Origin: Rhopalosiphum padi
Lineage: Eukaryota > Arthropoda > Insecta > Hemiptera > Aphididae
Reading direction: 5' to 3'
DNA: 64,000 nt
NCBI RefSeq assembly: GCF_020882245.1
Contig: NC_083599.1
Coordinates: forward strand, 19,602,865 to 19,666,864
A program made the translations under genes and the position numbers. The notes under the pieces are model-generated. The model had not been told where the DNA came from. It ran no database searches and worked only from the letters and a program-made list of their open reading frames with translations. Shown here piece by piece: positions 53,228 through 64,000 of this stretch; within the stretch, counting starts at the first letter, position 1; each line of letters opens with the position of its first letter.

Positions 53228-55430
53228 ACCTACACCGTATACGAATAATCTGACTATTAATTTACAATTTTATTATTTATTTTTACTTTTATTATATGTT
53301 TAATAATTGTCTATGTAATATTTAATAATTATTACATAATATATACATGCTTACTAACTGCAGAAATGATTGATTAAATAATTATTGACAAAAATGTTAT
53401 TATTATCATTATTATTTATTTATATAATATACAATATACATATATATCTTATACAACCTTTATTTTCAATATTTTTATATGTTTATAACATATGTCTACA
53501 TTAAATATTGAACCCTATGGTTTGTCAGAAAAGGGAAGATTAATGGTCAAAAACGGCCATTACCAATTATTTACTTACGCATTTTTAGATTTTGAGTAAA
53601 TTTATATTGTATGTATTGATTTTGATTTTACAATGATGTGTGCTTTTTGGTATGTACATACGACAAGAAATTGGTATAAATTATTATAGTAGCAATTCAA
53701 ATAATATATCATGAAATAAACTTAATAATATAACCTGATGGAATTGTGTTTGTTTAGAATTGTTTTTCGTATACAAATATGGTTTTGCCTTACATTGAAT
53801 TCCAATTTAACAATGACTTATAAAAGAAAACAATAAAATAATCTATATTAATATTTTATGTTACGGTTGACTATTTAACGTCACAATTTAATTAAATAAA
53901 TATTTATTTTAAAAGTTTCGACTTTTTTTATTTAATTCTTCATCACACATCACATAATGTTACTATTTATTATACAAAATTAAGTGTTGTTACTTTTCAG
54001 TACCGTAACAAATCAACTTTAATAAAGATGTCGAATGTTTTTACAATATCTTTAAGGCCAATTTTAATATTATGCAAGATTATAGGCCTCATAAACATAT
54101 CTTATTATTTTAACTCTAATGGATTATTGGTCAAAAATACAAACTCTACATATTATTCATTTATTGAATTTACAAGAACAGTTGTGTTGATGATATTTAC
54201 TTATATTATTATTCATGAAAACTTAATCTTTTTTGAATACATAATTTTAAATAAATATTGGGTCATCATTATTAAATCGAAAATATCAGAAACTTGGTTC
54301 ATAATGTATGATAAATATTTAAAATTGTTGTTTTGTCAAAGCTTATTTTTATTATTTTTTGAATAAGTCATATAAAATGTTAACATTTCTATGTAATTAT
54401 TAAGCTCAATATATCACACGTACTGACTAATTTTAAGTCCTATGATTTTAATTCTTATTTTTTTGAATTTTAAATTTAATACTATGTGTAATGTGTTGAC
54501 AATTATAAATTATTGAAATAGTTTTATTTTTAACAACTTATTAAAAATTCTAATAATTCTTTTTTTATTTTACTTATAATAATAATTATTTTATTTCACA
54601 ATGTTAAATTTTGAAAGTTGTATACATCATTCACACCTACATCGTATACGAATAATATGATGCGGGATAGCATTGTTGATTTTTAATTTTTATATACTAT
54701 TATTATTATTATTATTATTACTACTAATATTATTTACTGGCCGTACTCGATGATCCAATTCTACTTGTGTTATATCATTCTTGAGTTTTGACAAATGCCG
54801 ACCATAAAATGATTTCGCTATTATATTACAATTTTGCTATTTATTTTTACTTTTATTATATGTTTGATAATTGTCTATATTATATTTAATATATCGGCAC
54901 ATGTTTACTAATTGTAGAAGTAATTGATCAAATAATTATTGATAAAAATGTTATTATTATCATTATTATTTATTTATATAATATACATATATACTTTATA
55001 CAACCTTTATTTTAGTACTTTTCTATGTTTATAACATATATCTACACACTACACCAAATATAGTTAACCCTATGGTTTAGCAGAAAAGGGAAGATTACAA
55101 TAATGGTAAAAATTGTGAGCAAAAATAGTTGGCATGTGGGCATCACTTATATTTATTTACGCATTCTTAGATTTTAAGCGAAACGATACAGTAAATGTAT
55201 TAATTTTGATTTTATAATGATGTGTGCGCTTTTTGGTATTGTACATACGACAAGAAATTAGTAGGTATAAATTATTATAGTAGCAATTCAAAAAATACAT
55301 CATGAAATACACTTAATAATATAACCTTAAACCTGATAGAACTACGTTTATTTAGAATTGTTTTTTGTGTGCAAATATGGTTTTGGGCTTTTGGCTTACA
55401 TTGAATTCCAAATTAACAATGCCTTGTTCT
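53228..55430 (+). repeat. Tandem duplication of receptor upstream flank + exon 1
   Basis: The sequence from about 53,228 (CACCGTATACGAATAAT...) to 53,830 recurs from about 54,640 (CATCGTATACGAATAAT...) to about 55,400. Landmarks such as GTTATTATTATCATTATTAT, CTATGGTTT, CAGAAAAGGGAAGATTA and TACGACAAGAAATT keep the same order. The repeat period is about 1.4-1.8 kb. Each unit ends in a receptor exon 1 (54,028 and 55,817). Confidence 0.8.
54028..54305 (+). CDS. Gr-B: orphan intact receptor exon 1 (alternative first exon or partial gene)
   Basis: Encodes MSNVFTISLRPILILCKIIG and onward, with one extra Ile codon relative to Gr-A. It is open throughout and ends at AT|GTATGA, a phase-2 donor that fits the Gr-C exon 2 acceptor at 56,548 (AT+G gives Met). 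No exon 2 follows before the next first exon at 55,817. The upstream 200 bp and the first half are almost identical to Gr-A (46,466-46,830), closer than Gr-A is to Gr-C. It is either a transcribed alternative first exon of Gr-C or a non-functional partial duplicate. The open frame favours recent origin but does not prove use. Confidence 0.6.
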
Positions 55431-55816
55431 GCCAAGATATAGCTTCCCTATTTTCATATTTGTTGTTTAATTTAGTTATGAAATAGCTAACTTAATATTC
55501 ATCAAATTGAACCATGCTTCGGAGACACTGTATCGTTATAATATTTATAACTCGAACTGCTTCGGCAGTACATATACTAAAATTGGAACGATAATATTTA
55601 TAACTCGATTAAAAGTAAACAATAAAATAACCGGCCTGTATTAAAATTGTATATTATGATTGACTATTTAACGTGACAATTTGATTAAATAAACATTTAT
55701 TTTACAGGTATAGACTTTTTTTATTTAATTTGTCATCACTCATCACATAATGTTACTATTATTTATTATACAAAACAAAATTTTTTTAGTAACGTAACAA
55801 ATCAACTCTAATAAAG

Positions 55817-58800
55817 ATGTCGAATGCTTTTATAATATCTTTAAGGCCAATTTTAATATTATGCAAGATAATAGGCCTCATAAACATATCTTATTATTTT
55901 AACTCTAATGGATTATTGGTCAAAAATACAGACTCTACATATTATTCATTTATTGAATTTACAAGAACAGTTGTGTTGATGATATTTAGTTATATTATTT
56001 ATGAAAACTTGATTTTTTCTGAATCCATGATATTATATAAATGTTGGGTCATCATTATTACATCAAAAATATCAGAAACTTGGATCATAAAGTATGATAA
56101 ATATTTAAAATTGTTGTTTTTTCAAAGCTTATTTTATTATTTTTTGAATAAGTTATATAGAATCTTAACATTTCTATGTAATTATTAAGCTCAATATATA
56201 TATATTAAAATTAGTCAGTGCTTGTGATAACACGCACTGACTAATTTTAAGTTCAATGATTTTAATTCTTATTCTATTTAATTTTATATTTAAGAGTTTA
56301 AGCCTATTTTTTGGGAATTATACATTATTAAAATAGTTTTTATTCTTAACAACCTATTAAAAATGCTAATAATTCTTTTCTAATTTACTTATACAAAGAA
56401 AACAGATATAGAATCATATACAAAACTGTCAAAACTTTTGCACATTAGAATTTAGAATAACATAATATTTGTTTCTAAAAGTAGATTAGTGTTCAACATA
56501 AATATTTATTAATAAATTATTATGAATATCTTTTTTGGTTTCTCTTAGGTTGATTAATGGCATCATCAAATTTGATCAAAAATTGACATCATCACTTCCA
56601 ACGTACTTTGAAGTTCAACAACGCAAATTCAGTAGACATTATTGGACTAAAATATTTATTTCTACATCTTTGTATTACATAGCACTTACAGTTTTGTACC
56701 TGTACTTATGGCCTTTACAGAAAATGGATATTACCTCCTTATTAATATTTATTGTTCGTGTGTCTTTTATCATAGACTTCATACTGATTGCTTCTTCATA
56801 TTTTTACTTACAAAACTTGGAGAACAGATTCGAAACATTGAATAATTTATGGAGGTGCCTTCCAGAGGGATTGTTGGCTGTTCCTGGCGAATGTTCAGAA
56901 TATGATATAGTAATGATGGTGGATAATATACGAACGTTACACGCTGTACTATCTGACATATTAAGAATATTCAGTAGGGGTTACGGACAAATGCTTTTAG
57001 CCTACTTTGTACTCACTTACATTGATATGTTGTGTAATCTATTTTATATAATATGCTTTAAATATTCGTCAGAAGATCATCAAATACTGAAAAGAGTCCT
57101 AAAAGAAAGTGTACCATTCATATTAAATGGAAATCATTTAATTTTTATTATGTCTATTATTACTGCTACATCTCGAGTAAATGATAAGGTAAAAGTAATA
57201 CAAATATTAGAGTTATCGTACCAATCAATTAAAATTATTTATTATTTTTATTAAATTTAATTCTAATAACACTATTTAGATTTACAAAAGTAATTTGATT
57301 TTTTTAAATTCAATATTACGTTATACTCAGTATAACAATTATTTAAAATTACATTTTGGTTAAGTTCTTTGTTACCTATTATTAGGCTTAAATATTTAAA
57401 ATCCGAAGCTAAGCAATAAATTTACTTATTTTACAATTATGTAATTTTTATGTCATTAAGTATATAAACTTATCGAAAAAATTCTTTGATCTTCTAAACT
57501 TCAGATCTTTGATGGTAATTTTAACAGTTATCATCTAGATCTAGCTTGTACTTTGAGATGTCAAAAGATGTCAAAATTAAGTATCCTATTATGTTACTAT
57601 CAAAAAATTAAGAAAAAACGAGATTTTTCACTAGTTTTTGACATCAAAAATAATTTTTACCTAAAAAATAAATTATTTTAAATACTTATAATTTTCATCA
57701 AATTTCTATATTAACATCGTTTACTCCTACTAAGCTATACACAGACAATTGAAATATTTCATTTTATTATTTTAGTTTTTTCTTCAAATATAATATTACA
57801 TATATACATTTTATTAACAACACATTTTTCGCTTAGTCAAAATGCATGAAAATATAGTTCATAATTCCTTATAACTTATAAGTTTTTCATTTACCAATAT
57901 TATCGTAATTACATTGTCATAATATGTTTTTTTAAGTTTTAATTTGCAAATTTTACAAAAATTATTAAATATCGAAATTTTCAAATTAATTTGTAGGTAA
58001 TAATTCACAATCTTTTTATCCAAGTTTATTTACGATATTAATCATGAAATTTTCTACTTAGAATGAAAAACGTTGGCACTCCGACAAAGTTTGTAGATTG
58101 GTTTCACATTTGAATTATCAAAAATATGAATTTGAGAGATGAGGATATCATTCAGATCATCAAAAAATCTAATTTATTTTTGTATTTTTGTAATTTGTAT
58201 TGTACACCTGCCCGTTAAATAACTCACATACATATTACGAGTATATATACATTTACAACGTTCAGGCCAGACCGGTCCAAAATTTTCTGTTTCGAACCAC
58301 TATTGGTTATATATACTTCGATTTTGATTTACTCTATATCACAGTCCTGCTCGATGATTTAAATCTAAAGATGTATGTCCACCTTTATAGTGTAGGGTTA
58401 TATACTTATATTATTATATTAGGTATGCTTATACGATTGACGCATTGTACATTTTGTAACTTTATTTTTTCAGAAAAGACACATAATATCCTACTTACGA
58501 TTAACCAAGATTTCAAAATTATCAGTTGCCTTAAAAATCCAGGTTGTTATATTAATATAAATTATATGCTTTTAGTTATACTCTTATACATAGCTATATT
58601 TTTTAGTTATAGATGTAAAAACTAAAAATTCATAGTATACCTACTCAGTACCACGTTAACAAATATGAGATTAAGTATTCCAAAAAGTTGTGTACTAAAA
58701 AACTAAAATAAACCTTTGGCGTCACATGAAATATTGTCCATGTTTCACTCAAAACAGTTCGCCTATTTTAATAATGTCTTTTACATAGGTAGATTTATTT

Positions 58801-60391
58801 ATAAATGCATAATGCAGACTGCAGAGTCTTGTTAACTAGTATAGTTCTGCAGTTCGTGGTATATTAATGGACTTATGGTAGTGGGTCATGAGGATAGATC
58901 AACTCTTGTAGATTATTTTTAAATTTATAAATTGATGTGTAATTAAATTTCAATATTCAAAAACTCTCAAATTTTAAGTATTATTTGAAAAAAAAAATTA
59001 TTAAAAGAAATGTATGTATGTCCCCAACAAATTCTGATTCAATCGCTAATGTATATGACTAGATACGCCAATATTCTAATAAACAAACGTCTTACCTATG
59101 TGTGCTAGACTGCATCAGTAAATAATTATAATATTACTAAGATAATTATATAGTAATGATAGCATCACTTAACTTTAAATGAATCAATAGTGAAGTAATG
59201 ATACCCTAAACATGATTTGACGGCTCATAATAGTCCATTAAATTAATCAAGTTTGCAGTTCATCGTTAATATTCTTTAGTTATACGAGTATATGGAGAAT
59301 TAAGTTTCAATAGTTAATGCTAAAAATATCTAAAGGAACTCAGTAAAAACTGTAATTCAAAATTTAAATTTTACTTGCAGTTGTTGGTTGCACATTTTTT
59401 CCCGTAATCGCATCACACAAAAATACTTTACCTTCTATTCAATGAAAGATAACTTAACGTATGGTTGACATTGTATTTGGATACACGCATTATATGGAAA
59501 TATATTTTCCTTCGCATAAAATAAATTGATTTATAAAATTATCAGTTTTCTGTTATTAATTAATCTGTTTTTACTTAGGTTGTATAAAGCATTTTAAGTA
59601 AAAGTTCGAATAAAATTATGATTTCCAGCTTTTTTGATTACAATAAAAGTAAGGTTCAATAACTAGGAAATTTGTTATTATTTATTTTCAATTATTAATA
59701 TTTCGACTTCTAATAATTGCTACTCGGGGAAATTTCCTACTACACCTCACACTCAATATCATACAGATGGCACACCATACACACATATACACACTCATAT
59801 CAACGCTTTTAACATGGTACTGTCTAAACTATATAACATATATAACATAATATAGTTACTACATATTATTATGATAGCATTTGACAATTATTGAAAATAA
59901 TAATTAATATTATAATTATTTTTAAATTATAGGTTAAAATGTTTATGAATCAAATATCAATTTTTGAAGCAGATGAAATGACAGCTTTTGGAATTTTCAG
60001 TATTAATTTGAATTTAGTTATATCAGTAAGTATTTGTAATTAAATAATAATTAATCCTATTCAATAAAAAAATGTAGTATACTATGAAAAAAAGTTTCCC
60101 TATTCTTATGGACAATCAAATATTAATTATTAATAATAAACTATATCTATTCTAAATTATGTATGTATCTATACTTATATAGTATACTTCAGATCCCTTA
60201 AAAATACATAGTACCTAAATAATTTTTACCTATACAATTAAAAATAAACGTACCTACCTTATTTTTTGCAGATTTTAATATTACTTATTTCTGGAATATC
60301 AACACTGATACAAATGAAAGAGCACTCAATTATATTGCATACAATTAATACTACAAGAATTTTATACCAGAAATGGAATATATCAGTGTAG
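55817..60391 (+). CDS. Gustatory receptor Gr-C, 5 exons
   Basis: Paralog of Gr-A with the same structure. Exons: 55,817-56,091; 56,549-57,188; 58,474-58,542; 59,933-60,025; 60,272-60,391, giving one frame of 398 codons. It starts MSNAFIISLRPILILCKIIG. Exon 2 carries LENRFETLNNLWRCLPEGLL and MVDNIRTLHAVLSDILRIFS. Exon 3 is identical in nucleotide sequence to Gr-A exon 3. Exon 4 reads VKMFMNQISIFEADEMTAFG and onward. Exon 5 is ILILLISGISTLIQMKEHSI then a divergent tail ending WNISV. Exon 2 flanks and the last exon are the most diverged from Gr-A. There is no disabling mutation. Exon 1 of Gr-B could substitute for its own first exon by splicing. A membrane chemoreceptor role is assigned by family only. 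Confidence 0.9.
57189..59932 (+). other. Gr-C introns 2 and 3
   Basis: The introns flank the 69-bp exon 3 (58,474-58,542). Sequence from about 58,467 to 58,945 is nearly identical to Gr-A 49,750-50,240. The remaining intron parts are diverged or rearranged, with an extra block at about 58,950-59,370 missing from Gr-A. An ORF at 58,200-58,625 that spans exon 3 is in the wrong frame for the receptor and I reject it. Confidence 0.75.
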
Positions 60392-61880
60392 TGTTCTACA
60401 ATGTGTCAAATCTAGCATTGTAATATGTAGCAATCTTTATTGGTTCATATGTATCAATCTCTATTATTTTTTTTTTAAAGCGTAGATAATACTGACTGCG
60501 TACTACACAATTTTTTTTGTATATTAATGAGACTTAAAAAGAAATAGGGCTAAGTTGAAAATACTTCATTAGAAATTTCAACTTAATTTTTCTTACACAC
60601 TTTTTTTTATTTTGTATTACTCATTAGTATTTTCTGATTGAAAATTACAAGAAATTCATAATGGGTTGGCTTATAATATTTATATATCTAGTATTTCATT
60701 TTTGAATATGATATTAAAGCGTTTAGATACCTACTACCTAGATATTTTACATAATAATGATTTTTTTTTATTATTACTTTATGTTTATTTTAATATTACA
60801 TTTAAAATTTTAAATTGAAAGATATATGTGAATGTTTTTGTGTTACATTTATCATTTATGTTTTACATAAAATTTGTTTTAAATACATTTTAACCGGACC
60901 CTTATAGCGTGCATAATGTATATACCTACTTATGTATAATGTCGTTTGAGTCAAAAAGTCTGGAGATTGGCGTCAAAATTACTTACCCATTTTATGCGCA
61001 TCAAAATAAAACACCTAAACAACGGCCATTATTTAAAATTATGTTATAATTCTAAACGTTTTGATTGCTTTAACAAATACCTACTGGCCTACTGCTACTA
61101 ATAATAATAGGTGATAATCAAATCACTAGTTCCACGTTTTATTATATTTGTATAAATTGTATTATTTTAATTATTTGTCTTTAAAAAGCAACCATTTCTT
61201 ATTTCTATGAATTTATGTACATTATAAAATTTACAAGATGACGGTTATTAAAATAACTTAATGTTTAATTTTACTTTGTGATTTGAGAAAGTTGTAATGT
61301 TTAGATCATTAGTTATCATAAACTATTTTATGTACAATTGCGTGGTGTAATGGCTAGACAATAGATACGTTAAATAAAATAAAATAAAAATATTTAATAG
61401 CTATACTATAATATTATGTTCATTCCAATTTCCAATCCTACAAAGGCTATATATATATATATAAATATATATAATAAACAGACCTTAATAATATTATTAG
61501 TACTTAGAAATCCAGTAGAGTTAGATCTTAAGTTCAAGTTTGTCCTCAAAATCTATTAATATAGTTAATGAATTTAATAAACCTCTCGAATATCAGTTAG
61601 TTAATAATAAAAAAAATTTACTTTACGATAATAAAAACAAAAAAAAAATTTTTGATTTTTTTCGACCATTGATAATTTAAAAATACTTAAAAACTGCAGT
61701 ATAATTGGATAGCAGATGGGACATTTTGACGGGACACTCACACTTCCAAAATTGTTTTCACAATTATATATACCATGTGTGTTATAACACTTATAACCTA
61801 ACAACTTATCCAGTTGTCATAAGATATTATGACATATTGTGTGTATGTGAACAATTTCCCGTTCCATAACCAAAATAATC
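60392..61880. other. Spacer downstream of Gr-C
   Basis: It begins with the 3' flank shared with Gr-A, then AT-rich sequence with a (TA)n run at about 61,448-61,475. No gene is seen. Confidence 0.6.
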
Positions 61881-61884
61881 ATTT

Positions 61885-62150
61885 TGTAGGTATCGATTTT
61901 TTTTTGAGTTTGTCATCACTCATGTCATATAATGTAACTATTATTTATACAAAACGAAAAATATTGATACTTTTTAGTACCACAACAAATCAGCTCTAAA
62001 GAGTAAAAATGATGAATGCTTTTACAATAATTATAAGGTAATTTATGCAAGTGCACTAGATAGAATATAGATATAATCAACATAATATCTTATTTTTTTA
62101 AATCTAACGTATTATTGGTCAAAAATACAAACTCAACATAGGTATTTTCA
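61885..62150 (+). pseudogene. Gr-D: decayed receptor promoter + exon 1
   Basis: 61,885-62,008 aligns with the upstream flank of the other copies (GTCATCACTCATG..., ACAACAAATCAGCTCTAAAG). From the ATG at 62,009 it reads MMNAFTIIIR, then a stop. Further on come recognisable but frame-broken blocks: AACATAATATCTTATTTTTT, and TATTATTGGTCAAAAATACA followed by AACTCAACATA. No downstream exons follow within the window. It is a relic of a fourth copy. Confidence 0.75.
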
Positions 62151-64000
62151 TCTTGTTATTTTTATCAAATTATCAAAATAAAATGTATTGAATCTAATTA
62201 TAAGTTAAATAATTTAGTGAAATTGTTTACATTGCTTGTCTCTCACAAGAGAATCAATATCTTTATTTTTAAATAGATTTTCCTGTAGAATCCAATAACA
62301 CTCAAAGATAAACTCTGAAGTTTGCAACTTTCTACATTATGATTCTTGTACTATGACGCTATGTCATTGTATTTTCATCAATACTATATAGATAATTCAC
62401 TATACATTTATAATTAATACAAACGAAACAATTTATGAAGTTAACATTATTATTACTATCTTGTTTTACCATCTTGTAAGACGTATTGTTAAAACACGAT
62501 TTAATTTAGCATGCACCTTAACTCGTCTTGAATACATTTAGTATTTAAAGTATCGAATAAAACATAAATTCATTGAATTTATAGTATCACTATTGGTTTC
62601 GGTACAATAATATACACGAGAACAACAAATCGATAATATATTTTTACAATAGGTTAATCATTACGTGATTTTTAAATTTATACCTAAACGTATGTAACGT
62701 AACCATATCCGTTAATGCGTATATAACGATAGGCAATCGTGCCAGTGGCTGTCCTATTAGACGTCTCCGGCGCACATGTCTGTTTCAAATTCCTCTATAT
62801 TACCAATATTAATATTTATTTTTTCTCAATTATCTTGCTAAGTCAACAATAAATATGTTTAAAAATGCAATTTTTTGGCACCATTCACGACAAAAATTAA
62901 CTAAAATATAATTTCCAATGTCTTATTAACACAGAAATACATATACTAAATTTAAATAATAATTGTAAAAATATTTTGTGCCTAGTTAACAGTAAACAAA
63001 TTTTTTATTAAGATTCTTATCGAAGAAATGAATTCATGCATACATTAATGTATTGATTTAAAATGTGTTTGATATTTTTAAACTACTAAATCTATGTATT
63101 GTATTTATTTTTATTCTGGTTCTATTTTTCCGATTTTTTTGGTTTTTATTATAAATATGATATAAATGATATAATACTATGTTTTTGTGTTTTTTTATCT
63201 CGATAGGATTTTTTTTTAAAACAATCATACAAATTTTCTCATTTTCTTAGAACTGGTAGGAGATAATACAGTGATTTGCTGGGGGTACCACCAAATACCT
63301 AAATATAGATTCATATTTCTATATTATATTGTACTATACGATTTTCAATATTTTAAAAATATAATATAATTGACTAAATAATATATATATATATATTTTA
63401 AAGTTATTGTGTATAAATGTAATAATGTTTGTTAAATTGTAATTCCATAACTTAATAGTAAAGATTCAAGCATTATCTACTCGTATCTCATAGCATTAGG
63501 TAACAGGTAACCTATTTATATTTTAAATATTAATAAAATGTCTTATATATGTATTGATGTATTAATAATAAAAATGGAATGTTTCAAAAATCACACCAAA
63601 AAATTAAATCGAGATGCCAAAATTTTGTATAATTTTTTAAAAAATCCATCAATAATTGAAAAGGTTTTTTTTTTAATTTATTGATATTGGAGATTTTTAG
63701 TTTTTAAAAATATTTAAATTAAGAATGATGTTTTTATAAAGGCCTTAATTTGTTTGTGTTTTTGTACAAGTTTTATTATAATAACACAAGTACATACATA
63801 ATATGGGTACTCATTCGTTAATTGACAATTCTTATTTTTAACAAAATCTATAGGACTTATCTTTTATTATGTATAAAGAAAATATGTAATTATAAAATTA
63901 ATTAACCGATTACCATTACCTAACTATAGAAGCGCCGAGTGTTATAAATTCAAGTGGAGCGGAATCAAATTATTTACACGCTTACCCACCCACCATTTAA
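62151..64000. other. AT-rich spacer to window end, no gene seen
   Basis: No coding exon or RNA gene is recognisable. A small CpG-containing patch lies at about 62,700-62,780. A short (TA)n run is present near 63,381-63,398. Confidence 0.6.

Noticed and set aside
58200..58625. 141-codon ORF spanning Gr-C exon 3
   Set aside because: Uses a different frame (EKTHNILLTINQDF...) from the receptor. Only the KRHIISYLRL frame joins exons 2 and 4 without a stop.
1..64000. tRNA, rRNA or CRISPR features
   Set aside because: I saw no tRNA-like A/B box cloverleaf, rRNA core sequence or spaced direct-repeat array. A tRNAscan or Infernal run would settle this; none was possible.

Overview
This is a eukaryotic, very AT-rich window. 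The genes have small exons and GT-AG introns, and the spacers are full of short inverted-repeat transposons and simple repeats. The protein homologies, a tandem insect-type gustatory receptor cluster, and the constant recurrence of TACCTA/TAGGTA in AT-rich spacer all suggest an insect, most likely an aphid. The aphid assignment is inference; the gene assignments rest on exon-by-exon translation.

Layout. 1-7.0 kb: AT-rich spacer with a pogo/Tigger-like element, a 628-bp foldback element and a hAT-like miniature element. 7.0-7.65 kb and 12.5-13.3 kb: two CpG-containing, GC-richer islands that look like promoters or 5' non-coding exons. 15.1-21.1 kb (+): a two-exon gene for a small secreted protein with a long hydrophobic segment and a Tyr-rich tail. 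Its second exon is extremely GC-rich, and its 5.4-kb intron holds a hAT transposase relic. 22-28.8 kb: spacer with a hAT-type MITE. 29.25-37.72 kb (+): the complete 12-exon gene for the condensin I kleisin NCAPH/Barren; intron 1 is filled by nested palindromic elements with TTAA target duplications. 41.35-44.14 kb (-): the complete 4-exon gene for the small (gamma) subunit of TFIIA, convergent with NCAPH. 44.1-46.4 kb: promoter, then a 680-bp foldback element.

46.6-62.2 kb (+): a gustatory receptor cluster. Gr-A (46,666-51,116) and Gr-C (55,817-60,391) are intact five-exon genes of 400 and 398 codons with identical intron phases. Between them is an extra, intact copy of promoter plus first exon (Gr-B, 54,028) with no second exon of its own. 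Downstream lies a decayed first exon (Gr-D, 62,009). A fossil R1-like non-LTR retrotransposon tail lies between Gr-A and Gr-B.

The housekeeping genes (NCAPH, TFIIA gamma) act in chromosome condensation and in basal transcription. They have no functional link to the receptor array. The most informative part of the window is that array. It shows tandem duplication of promoter plus exon 1, mosaic near-identity between paralogs consistent with gene conversion, and a dated hAT insertion whose empty site survives in the sister copy.
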